A DNA stretch of 64,000 nt, taken from assembly GCF_030160715.1 (NCBI RefSeq), contig NZ_BSOW01000025.1, positions 87,754 through 151,753 of the forward strand, read 5' to 3'. Positions 34,988-42,799 of this stretch are shown in pieces. The DNA comes from Bradyrhizobium iriomotense. Lineage in GTDB: Bacteria; Pseudomonadota; Alphaproteobacteria; Rhizobiales; Xanthobacteraceae. Below the pieces are notes generated by a model. It did no database searches. It was not told where the DNA came from and saw only the letters and a program-made list of their open reading frames with translations. Made by a program: the position numbers and the translations under genes. Positions within the stretch are counted from its first letter, which is position 1; each line of letters begins with the position of its first letter.

Positions 34988-35908
34988 GGAAAACAGGATC
35001 GTCGACAGCCGTTTGCGTCCCTCGACGGTCGCATCGTCAGCGCCGCCCCAGGCCTCGAAGAACTGGACGAGCTGCTTGCGTGCGCCATCGTCGTTCCATT
35101 TGCGGTCGCGCCTGATGATCTCGAGCAGCTGGTCGGTCGCGGCCGCCCGATTGCCTTGCGCATTGAGCGCCGTCGCAAGGTCGAACCGCGCCTGGTGATC
35201 GAGCGGGTTTGCGGCGACCTTCTGCTCCAGCTCGGCAACCGGCCCGAGCTGCTCCGCCTGCTCGGCGAGGTCGATCGCGGCCTGCACCGCCTTCACCGCG
35301 GCTTCGGTCTGCTTGGACTCCGGCACCATGGCGAGCGTCTGCTTGGCCTGCTCGATGGCGCCCGAGGTGACGTAGCATTTGGCAAGGCCGGCGAGCGCGG
35401 CGATGTTGGTCGAATCGTGCGACAGCGCCTCGGCATAGATCTGCGCCGCAGCCGCGACGTCGCCTTCGGCGAGCACGGCGTCTGCTTCCTGCACGATCTC
35501 AGCGATATTGACCTCGCCCGGGGCCGTCACGCCCTTGGTCAGGCGCTCGATGAAGGCGTTGACCTGGCTCTCGGGCACCGCGCCCATGAAGCCGTCGGCC
35601 GGCTGGCCGTTGACGAAGGCGATCACGGCCGGGATCGACTGGATGCCCATCTGGCCCGGAATCGCCGGATGCTGGTCGATGTTCATCTTGACCAGCTTGA
35701 CCTTGCCCTTGGCCGCCTTGACGGCCTTTTCCAGCACCGGGGTGAGCTGCCGGCACGGGCCGCACCACTCCGCCCAGAAGTCGATCAGCACCGGCTGGCG
35801 CTTCGATTCCTCGATGACGTCCTTCACGAAGGTCTGGGTGGTCGTGTCCTTGATCAGATCGGGCGCAGCCTGGCCCGCCGCTCCGTTGCCCTGGTCAATG
35901 ATCGTCAC
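34985..35908 (-). CDS. thioredoxin-TPR co-chaperone (YbbN/CnoX-like)
   Basis: 307 residues: an N-terminal thioredoxin domain with intact WCGPC (Cys49, Cys52) in FWAEWCGPCRQLTPVL, then a TPR-like helical region (AAAQIYAEALSHDSTNIAALAGLAKC and following). This is the CnoX/YbbN layout, which protects substrates of GroEL. The LON-domain gene follows on the same strand. Confidence 0.92.
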   Translation of the reverse strand: MTIIDQGNGAAGQAAPDLIKDTTTQTFVKDVIEESKRQPVLIDFWAEWCGPCRQLTPVLEKAVKAAKGKVKLVKMNIDQHPAIPGQMGIQSIPAVIAFVNGQPADGFMGAVPESQVNAFIERLTKGVTAPGEVNIAEIVQEADAVLAEGDVAAAAQIYAEALSHDSTNIAALAGLAKCYVTSGAIEQAKQTLAMVPESKQTEAAVKAVQAAIDLAEQAEQLGPVAELEQKVAANPLDHQARFDLATALNAQGNRAAATDQLLEIIRRDRKWNDDGARKQLVQFFEAWGGADDATVEGRKRLSTILFS

Positions 35909-36183
35909 GGAAGTCCCTCATCTGATGTCTGGAAAGGCGGCTCTTTAGCACGTCGCGCGCCCATATGCTGCTGTCCCGGCTCCTAAATTGGGCCGGGACG
36001 GCCGAATTTCAATCCACGACGGGTGATTCGGTGGTTCCTGGGCGTTTCGGATCGTTTTCGACCCGATTCGAGCCCATATGGGGTGCGTTAAAGCGCATCC
36101 ATGCCGCCGGTAGCTGTTGCATTCGCCGCCCGCTTTTGGCATACGACAGCCGTTGCCGGCGCGTCATGCGACCGACACAGGAC

Positions 36184-36259
<76 letters not shown>

Positions 36260-36383
36260 ATTTCCCTAACAAATGCAGTACCGTACGCGGCGCGGCTACT
36301 GCGCGCGCGGGCGGTCGTTTCGGCGGGGAAGCAGGGGGGAAGCACGTGGAAGCTTCTCTGTCGCTCTTCACAAACGCGACGGG

Positions 36384-36929
36384 TCAACGATTTGTGGCGT
36401 GCCGGAGCGCGCGCCGATACGCTGAGTAGCTCGTTGGAAATGGGCCCGAACGCCGGCCATCAGGCACGAAGCCGCGCCGGCGCGGCCACCAGAACCAACC
36501 CGCGGCGCCCCTGCCGAAGCTTTCGAGCGACCTCCAATTGGCGATGTAGCCCGCGTGCCGCAGATCACCATCGAACCCAAACTCTGCACACAGGAATGCA
36601 GCGCCAAGTTCTGCAATCAGCTCTTCCGCCGCGTAGTCGCGAGAGCCGAACCGGTTCTTCAGATCGCGATCAAGGCGGCTCTTGTGCGCCGTCCAGTGCG
36701 TCACTTTGGCGTAGAAGTGATCCGCGCCCTTGAAGGCCTCGAACGCTGGCATGGAGATGAAATCCCGGCTCGGGACGTAGTAGGCTTCACCGCCTTCGCG
36801 TATCTCCGCACAAGTTGAGTGCAAGAATTCGTCGGCAAACTCGTCGCGGGCATCAGGATTGCGCACGCGCGTCGACTTACCTCTCGTGACGCTATGAGGG
36901 AGGCCCTCACACTGTTCAATATTGAACAC
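36384..36929 (-). pseudogene. broken ArdC-like antirestriction protein
   Basis: An open frame of 181 codons carries the middle of an ArdC-type protein: VFN-type start NIEQCEGLP, YYVPSRDFISMP, FEAFKGADHFY, HKSRLDRDLKNRFG and AAEELIAELGAAFLCAEFG, AGYIANW. The N-terminal ssDNA-binding half is missing. The zincin motif HExxH should follow FYA, but the text reads FYAKVTHW, so about four or five codons with the catalytic His-Glu are gone. After YIANW the similarity stops. Intact ArdC protects incoming mobile DNA from restriction. Confidence 0.7.
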
Positions 36930-37586
36930 GCATCATGGGGACCAGCCGCGTTGCAGTGTCGTTCATGCCGCTCGCTCCTGTAAGGGACGCGACCACTCGG
37001 TCGCGGCATACAGGCGCGTCGGGACCTCGCCTCGCGTTTTGACCCCCCGGTACGGTTGGCCATGGCGGGGGGCTTGTGCGCGCGCACACGTAGGGCAGAA
37101 ATATGTAGCCCAGAAAATCCGAATCGTTACCAAATCGTTAATGTTGCAAGGTGCCGATGCTGAAAGGGTGACAACGTGAAGATGGGGGATTCGCCCCCCG
37201 ATCCAATATTTTCGCCGACGTGCCGACAAAGAGCGACAAAATGAAACGACTATCCAGTTGAAAAGGTGAGACGAGGAGCGGCTGTTGAGCTTTGGGTCGT
37301 TTCACCTTTCTACCTTCATCAATATTGGCTTCGCTCCATCACCTTGTCCCGCCACGGTAGTGAACGACAAGGTGCAAAGGTCAGATTGCGCGCTCGCGGC
37401 TAGCTTCGATCGTGTGACCTGCCATCCGAAAGACCATGGCAACATGTCATAGGCGAGTTGTCATGGCTTTATACGAGCGTGGCAGGAGCAATTGAATTGG
37501 TGTCAACGCTCAGCTTGGATGGCCACCTAAGAGCGCGTGTGGTGAGAAAGCGACGCGCGGCCGCGACCGCTCTAGAGGGACACAGA
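36930..37586. other. gene-free stretch with nested inverted repeats
   Basis: No convincing gene. It holds TGAAACGAC (37242-37250) mirrored by GTCGTTTCA (37296-37304), and AAAGGTGA (37262-37269) mirrored by TCACCTTT (37302-37309); the right arm is shared, so two alternative hairpins are possible. It probably includes the promoter of the HNH gene. Confidence 0.4.
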
Positions 37587-38375
37587 ATGACGAAACTGCA
37601 CGACGAGGCCCGCAAGCTCTTACCCATTGTTGTTGCCGCCGCAAGATCACACCAATTTCTCACTTACCAAACCGCCGCCCTGAAGCTCGGGCGTACCAAG
37701 AACCACGCTCGCATGGTTGCTCAAGTGTGCAACGTACTGGACGCGGCTGCCGCCCTCGCCGACGTTCCGTTGCTGGCGCTCATCACCGTCTTAGAGGCTG
37801 ATAATCGTATCAATCGTAATGCTTGGACTGCTAAGGATGTCGAGCCCTGGATACGCGAGGCAATCATCAAGAGGTCATTGCAACACACCTTTACAAAAGC
37901 TGATTTCGACGCCATCGCCAAAGCTCTCGAACAACTGCAAGGTATGAGCGACCCCTGGGCCTATCTACGGACATTAATGCCGGCCAAGCAACGAAGATTG
38001 CAACTCGCGGGGGTAGGCACAGCGGCATATTCCGACGCTATCGACGACCTTGGAACGGATAGTCCCGCCTACGTGCCGTATACTGGCAAGCGATATGCGC
38101 GAGACCCTAAGATACGAGAAGCTGTCAAACAGCGCGCTGACGGCAAGTGCGAATACTGCGGTGACATCGGGTTCGAATGTGACAATGGGGCACCGTATCT
38201 TGAGTGTCATCATATTCTGGCTCTGGCGAAGGATGGCGCGGATCGCATGACGAACGTGATCGCGATTTGTCCTGGCGATCATCGAGAAGCTCACTTCGGA
38301 AAGAAGAGAGCCGAGATGGAGGAGGAGATGATTGCCAAAGTAAAGCTCGCCGAAAAGAAGCGCTTAGGAGAATGA
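37587..38375 (+). CDS. HNH endonuclease domain protein
   Basis: 262 residues. The C-terminal third is an HNH nuclease: CEYCG (zinc Cys pair), then YLECHHILALAKDGADRMTNVIAICPGDHREAHFG, with the His-His and the final His of the ββα-metal fold in place. The N-terminal 170 residues are helical and I do not recognise them; they may bind DNA. AGAGGGA at 37574-37580 supports ATG 37587, though the frame is open to 37458. Base composition is less GC-rich than the neighbouring chromosome. A role in host defence or island homing is possible. Confidence 0.85.
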   Translation: MTKLHDEARKLLPIVVAAARSHQFLTYQTAALKLGRTKNHARMVAQVCNVLDAAAALADVPLLALITVLEADNRINRNAWTAKDVEPWIREAIIKRSLQHTFTKADFDAIAKALEQLQGMSDPWAYLRTLMPAKQRRLQLAGVGTAAYSDAIDDLGTDSPAYVPYTGKRYARDPKIREAVKQRADGKCEYCGDIGFECDNGAPYLECHHILALAKDGADRMTNVIAICPGDHREAHFGKKRAEMEEEMIAKVKLAEKKRLGE

Positions 38376-38384
38376 TGAGCGCCC

Positions 38385-39074
38385 TGAACTGCATCGCATC
38401 GGCAACTTGCAGCGATGCCCGGCGTCTTCCCCGACTATCCCGCACCCGTGATCCGCAATACCGAAGCCGGGGCAGAAATGACGCTGATGCGCTGGGGCAT
38501 GCCGCCGCAACCGCGCACGGAGGGCCGCCGGTCACCAACATCCGCAACACATCGTCGCCGCACTAGCGCGGCTGGCTGAAGCCGGAAAACCGATGCTTGG
38601 CAAGGCTTTCTGTCCATAACGACCGTATCAGCCGAAACTGCATAAAGTTCACGCCTCGTTCACGTCTGGTTCCTACTGCTCGGCCGATGTTGCATAGTTG
38701 TCCCGGTGCGATTGCCTTGCCGCCGCGCACCAGAAATTAGAAATCAGCCGTTGATTCGGCTGACCAGTAAAAGAATTTTGCATAGTTTTCCCGGTTTTGA
38801 CTGCCTGGCCGCCACCACCCAGTTCAAAGGCGATCGGGGCACGAAGTCCAAGCCGATCCTCATGCCGCATCAGGTCTATCGGCTCTTGATGACGGCACCG
38901 AATGCGGTGGTCGCGCCGACCCATCCGAAGATCCTGGCGACCGACGAAGAGCGCGACATCTGGATGCGCGCACCGTGGAATGAGGTAAAGGCATTGCAGC
39001 GGCCGCTACCGGATGATGCGCTGAAGATCGTGATGCGTGGGGCGGAGAAGGAGGATCGGGCGGCGGCTGCTTAA
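38385..39074 (+). pseudogene. decayed SRAP (YedK/HMCES-type) gene
   Basis: Pieces of a SRAP protein lie in order but in different frames. 38400-38520 reads RIGNLQ, then after a frameshift MPGVFPDYPAPVIRN and MTLMRWGMPP, then after another shift GGPPVTNIRNTSSPH, a stop, and WLKPENRCL. The C-terminal end at 38860-39074 reads VYRLLMTAPNAVVAP-HPK-ILATDEERDIWMRAPW and LQRPLPDDALKIVMRG. The middle, including part of the active domain, is lost. Intact SRAP proteins form a crosslink to abasic sites in single-stranded DNA. Confidence 0.8.
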
Positions 39075-39093
39075 GGCGGGTGCTCAAGAGGCC

Positions 39094-41040
39094 CTATTGT
39101 CCGAGCCGCTTCAACTCCGCCAAAGCACCGGCATACAAGATAAGGTTTTTTGGGCAGCTTTCGACTGCGTTGCGCAGCGCCTCGATCGCGTTCGAGCGCG
39201 CGTCTCGCAAGAGATGCCATTGCCCGAGATAAAACTGCGCTTCGCAACGCTCCACGGGCTTGTCTGCTGCAGCCACCATGGCCTCAGGCGTGCTTTGCCC
39301 AAGAAACAATTTGACAACTGGGGAAGGCCACTCGGGCTTCAGTTCTGCTGCCCTTTGCTCCAACTCCCTTTTTGCGTCCTGCCGACCTATTCGAGCACGT
39401 GCGAGGTAGAGCCAAAGGGTCGGATAGGCATCGGTCCCGTCTACCGTCTCTTGAAGGTCGAGAGCGGCGGCGGCAAAATCGCCCTGACAAAAGTGGGCAT
39501 AACCGAGGGATCGAAGCGCCTCGCCGAGGGCGCGCTGGGTCGCGGCCCGGTCGAGCGGCACACGCTCGCGGGTCAACTCCTTTAGTGCCTCGCGATAGGC
39601 CACGACGGCCTCTTCGAGCTTGTCGGTGCTGCCCTCGCCCTCCCCGAGCAATTCGAGCGCGGTGCCCAAATTGTTCTGGGTCTCGGCCCAGTCGAGCGGC
39701 ACGCGCTCGCGGGTCATCTCCTTCAGCGCCTCGCGAAAGGCGGCCACGGCCTCTTCGAGCCTCGCGGTACTGCGCTCCCGCGCCCCGAGCGATCCGAGCG
39801 CGCTGCCCAAATTGTTCTGGGTTAGGGCCCAGTCGAGCGGCACGCGCTCGCGGGTCCATTCTTTTAGCGCCTCGCGATAGGCCACGACGGCCTCTTCGAG
39901 CTTCGCCGTACTGCGCTCCCGCGCCCCGAGCCATCCGAGCGCATTTCCCAAATTGTTCTGGGTCCTGGCCCAGTCGAGCGGCACGCGCTCGCGGGTCAAT
40001 TCCTTTAGCGCCTCGCGATAGGCCACGACGACCTCTTCGAGCTTCTCGGTGCTGCCCTCGCGCTCCCCGAGAGATCCGAGCGCGTTGCCCAAATTGTTCT
40101 GGGTCCGGGCCCAGTTGAGCGGCTCGCGCTCGCGGGTCCATTCTTTTAGCGCCTCGCGATAGGCCGCGACGGCCTCTTCGAGCTTCGCGGTACCGCGCTC
40201 CCGCGCCCCGAGGGTTTGAAGCGCGTTGCCCAAATTATTCTGGGTCCGGGCCCAATCGAGCGGAACGCGCTCGCGGGTCCTCAGTGCGACCAACCGCCTG
40301 TACCGCTCGATAGCCAAAAGCAGAGCATCATTGTCGCCAAATTCATCTCCTTGCCGGTACAGCGCGCGTGCCTCTTTTTGGAGATAGCCGATCCGCTTGT
40401 CCTCAGCTTTCCCTTGGGCAAACACGGCGGCAGCATTGCCGAAGTGCATGGCGGCCTCTCTGTACCGCAGTCGGGTAAGTGCAATTTCACCGCGCCGGGC
40501 GGAGGTATCGGCCACGTTGACAGCGAGGCGATCGAGAGCGCGCCGTTGCTCGGTCTCGACATCCGCGAGCATCGCATCCGCTTTGGCCAGTTTGCCTTCA
40601 TCAATGGACTTTTGCGCGTCCGCCTTCAGGGCCGCAATACTGGGATCATCGCCCGGCTCAGCGGAGCCCGATGCCTGAAGGGCTTTGAAGCGCTCAGCGA
40701 TTTCGACGAGCTTGGCAGCCAATCGCTCCGGAGGGACATCGATCTCGCCAAGAATAGCCAGCGCGGCACGTACCTGGCGTTCATTGAGGTCCAACTTTTC
40801 CTTGAGTAGGGCAATGTTATCTCTCTGTTGAGTAGTCAGTTCCTCCAGCGGGCGCGTTGCATTACGCACGAGTTCGTCCACCTTCTCGGGACGGATGCCG
40901 GTGATGATGGTGGACCACATGACACTGCCACCAATGGCGACCCCGTCCGTATCCGCTTTGATCTGCTGAGCAAGCGCAATCGGGCTCGAAGCGAAGCAAT
41001 ACAGACCCAATGCTGCAACTATAGACAGGCGCTTGTTCAT
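39094..41040 (-). CDS. exported TPR-repeat protein
   Basis: 648 residues from ATG 41040 (MNKRLSIVAALGLYCFASS..., signal peptide ending at ALAQ); an ATG at 41055 adds five residues. After the signal comes DGVAIGGSV, a motif shared with the small upstream protein. A coiled-coil region (about 60-170) is followed by at least five near-identical 47-residue TPR-type repeats (pattern RERVPLDWARTQNNLG..LG.RE.ST.KLEEAV.AYREALKE), and a degenerate TPR tail. Function unknown; such proteins often act as scaffolds or sensors in conflict systems. Confidence 0.85.
   Translation of the reverse strand: MNKRLSIVAALGLYCFASSPIALAQQIKADTDGVAIGGSVMWSTIITGIRPEKVDELVRNATRPLEELTTQQRDNIALLKEKLDLNERQVRAALAILGEIDVPPERLAAKLVEIAERFKALQASGSAEPGDDPSIAALKADAQKSIDEGKLAKADAMLADVETEQRRALDRLAVNVADTSARRGEIALTRLRYREAAMHFGNAAAVFAQGKAEDKRIGYLQKEARALYRQGDEFGDNDALLLAIERYRRLVALRTRERVPLDWARTQNNLGNALQTLGARERGTAKLEEAVAAYREALKEWTREREPLNWARTQNNLGNALGSLGEREGSTEKLEEVVVAYREALKELTRERVPLDWARTQNNLGNALGWLGARERSTAKLEEAVVAYREALKEWTRERVPLDWALTQNNLGSALGSLGARERSTARLEEAVAAFREALKEMTRERVPLDWAETQNNLGTALELLGEGEGSTDKLEEAVVAYREALKELTRERVPLDRAATQRALGEALRSLGYAHFCQGDFAAAALDLQETVDGTDAYPTLWLYLARARIGRQDAKRELEQRAAELKPEWPSPVVKLFLGQSTPEAMVAAADKPVERCEAQFYLGQWHLLRDARSNAIEALRNAVESCPKNLILYAGALAELKRLGQ
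39535..40275. repeat. 141-bp tandem repeats within the TPR gene
   Basis: Five to six head-to-tail copies of a 141-bp unit (47 codons) with very similar DNA, e.g. CAAATTGTTCTGGGT recurring at that interval. The unit keeps the reading frame, so copy number can change without breaking the gene. Confidence 0.85.
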
Positions 41041-41051
41041 GAAGAAACGCC

Positions 41052-41309
41052 TCACTTCGGTTTCGACGAGCAGTCGGAATTAGTCGTGTTACCTCCGGTA
41101 ATGGAGGCGCCAAACACGCTGCCGCCAATGGCCACGCCACCGCAGTCGGCCTGAACGCTGGCTGGCCTCGGCTCGACGGACTTCTGAGGAGGAAAGAAAT
41201 AGACGATCGCTGCCCAAAGTCCCGTCGCCGCAACGACGAGCCCGCCACCAAGCCAACCGAGCACTTCCCGATTACGCTTACGGCTAATGAATTCCCACAA
41301 ACTGCTCAT
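41052..41309 (-). CDS. small membrane protein with GGVAIGGSV motif
   Basis: 85 residues: MSSLWEFISRKRNREVLGWL, one membrane helix (GGGLVVAATGLWAAIVYFF), then a short tail with CGGVAIGGSVFGASITGG. The same DGVAIGGSV..STIITG pattern occurs after the signal peptide of the TPR protein just downstream, so the two are likely partners. ATG 41309 is preceded by GGAGCGAG. Its stop is a few bases before the TPR gene start. Confidence 0.72.
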   Translation of the reverse strand: MSSLWEFISRKRNREVLGWLGGGLVVAATGLWAAIVYFFPPQKSVEPRPASVQADCGGVAIGGSVFGASITGGNTTNSDCSSKPK

Positions 41310-41929
41310 TTTCTCGCTCCAATGGCAGTCGTCAGGGGCCCTGATTTTATTACTAACCCAAGCGTTGTCCAGCCTGTGCGCCACTCCTACCGGTGGTATT
41401 ACATGCTGGAGCCGATGATGGACGGCAAGCGCTGCCCGACGTTCGGGCTACTGCTAACAGCCCACCTAACCACACCCACGACGCCCGATAGCCAGCCCCC
41501 TGATCGATCCCCGATCCATTGACGATTTGCGCGCCGACCAAGACCGCGCGTTCATAAGGTCATGGGCACCAAATCACGAGAGACCATCTACGGCGGCTCG
41601 GGTCGGGGCATCGGCTGAGCGCGCAGTGGAGGCACGCAAGGAAGCGGACCGGGTTGCCTGCCCTCGACATCGTGCGGCGGCCTAAGGCAACGCCGATCAT
41701 GCAGGCGCAGTCATCTCGTGGGCTACGGCCGACCAAGATTTCCGCCAACGATCCACCGTCAACGTGGTGGCCAGGGGTGATGCCGCCGAGCTGTGGATGG
41801 ACGGGAAAAAGACACCGCAGGACTGTGGGGTGTCTTTTGATCCTCCGGGACGAGCGAGAACGAGGCAGGGAAGACAGACAAGGAATAAGCACATGGAAGT
41901 CACGGGCGGATGAGTGCCACGACATCATC
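41310..41929. other. gene-free stretch with possible degenerate coding
   Basis: No intact gene is convincing. Plus-strand text at 41516-41675 reads SIDDLRADQDRAFIRSWAP and ERAVEARKEADRV before a stop; 41690-41915 continues in the same frame with AVISWATADQDF, RSTVNVVARGDAAELWMDGK. It looks like an eroded gene that I cannot name. Confidence 0.3.
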
Positions 41930-42208
41930 ATGACCGAGCAGGAAGTGAAGGACTACGGGAAACGCATTTGGGCGTTTCAGGCGAAGGGCTTCACGATCAA
42001 GATTCACGAACACCCGGGCTACGATTTCCGCAGAACTCCCTCCGTTTCGGTCTCAGGGCGGGCGCGAATCGCGTGCCCTGTCTTCAGCAACGGATGGAGA
42101 GAAGCCATGCGGTCACCGCCCTCCGAACGCGAATCTTTGTTGCGCCAGCAAGATTCTCCTGGACTCTATATTTCGCGTAATTTAGAGGGAATTATATCGG
42201 ATTTCTGA
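41930..42208 (+). CDS. small hypothetical ORF
   Basis: 92 codons, MTEQEVKDYGKRIWAFQAKG..., with a plausible protein-like first half (charged, no low complexity) and an unconvincing tail. No good ribosome site. It may be the last part of the eroded gene upstream rather than a gene of its own. Confidence 0.25.
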   Translation: MTEQEVKDYGKRIWAFQAKGFTIKIHEHPGYDFRRTPSVSVSGRARIACPVFSNGWREAMRSPPSERESLLRQQDSPGLYISRNLEGIISDF

Positions 42209-42241
42209 AGTCGTAATATAAGGCATAGACGGAGAGTTAGA

Positions 42242-42502
42242 ATGCTTGAAAAAACAACCAAAAAAGCCGCTGCTTCGAAGGAAGGGAAGCGCCAGAAGTT
42301 TGTTGAGTTGGCCGAAAGTCGTACTGTAAACGCCATCAAGGCTATCCGTATAATCGGCAAACTGGGCAATAAAAACGCTTACCAGTTCGACGATTCGGAC
42401 GTTCAAAAGATCGTCCGGGCGCTCAATAAGGAGGTGGATGCGCTCAAGGCACGCATGTCCTCATCGGGTGGCAAAGAATCGGTGGATTTCAAGTTGGATT
42501 GA
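42242..42502 (+). CDS. small basic helical protein upstream of GHKL ATPase
   Basis: 86 residues, Lys-rich N-terminus (MLEKTTKKAAASKEGKRQKF) followed by predicted helices; the region VELAESRTVNAIKAIRIIGKL and the end VDALKARM suggest a small helical bundle or coiled coil. I recognise the type as a companion of large GHKL ATPase genes but cannot name a family. AGACGGAGAG precedes ATG 42242. It lies 27 bp before the ATPase and is more AT-rich than the chromosome. Confidence 0.75.
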   Translation: MLEKTTKKAAASKEGKRQKFVELAESRTVNAIKAIRIIGKLGNKNAYQFDDSDVQKIVRALNKEVDALKARMSSSGGKESVDFKLD

Positions 42503-42529
42503 TAATTCAAGGGGTTGGGGAGGGGTGCA

Positions 42530-42796
42530 GTGCAGGACAAGCAGCTTTTGGACGAACTTTTGGCGGCCGAGACTGAAGAGGCCGCCCTGGAAATCCTGAC
42601 CAAAAAGGGGTTGTTGAACGACGAGAAGCGCTGGCGCTTCCTCGGCGACATGCCGAACAACCAGTCGATCGTTCATAACCAGCAGACGACGGCGGCCGCC
42701 GCGCTGGTCGAGAAGGTCACTAACGCCATCGACGCCATCCTGATGCGGAAGGTTCGGGCCGATGGTATCGACCCGCGTGGGCCGAAGGCGCCCTAG
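42530..42796 (+). CDS. GHKL-type ATPase, N-terminal fragment up to in-frame amber codon
   Basis: 88 residues from GTG 42530 (ribosome site GGGAGGGG at 42518-42525): VQDKQLLDELLAAETEE... It includes NNQSIVHNQQTT and the N-box helix of the Bergerat fold, ALVEKVTNAIDAILM, in which Glu and Asn/Asp help bind Mg-ATP. It ends GIDPRGPKAP followed by TAG at 42794-42796. The downstream ORF continues in the same frame with NMPDAVGKFYG, so the two are halves of one protein. Confidence 0.8.
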   Translation: MQDKQLLDELLAAETEEAALEILTKKGLLNDEKRWRFLGDMPNNQSIVHNQQTTAAAALVEKVTNAIDAILMRKVRADGIDPRGPKAP

Positions 42797-42799
42797 AAC

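Noticed and set aside
39535..40275. Regular repeats that could suggest a CRISPR array
   Set aside because: Unit is 141 bp without unique spacers and encodes TPR motifs in frame.
41560..41931. Minus-strand open frame of 123 codons
   Set aside because: Cys/Arg/Ser-rich translation without motifs; likely shadow of the eroded plus-strand coding text.
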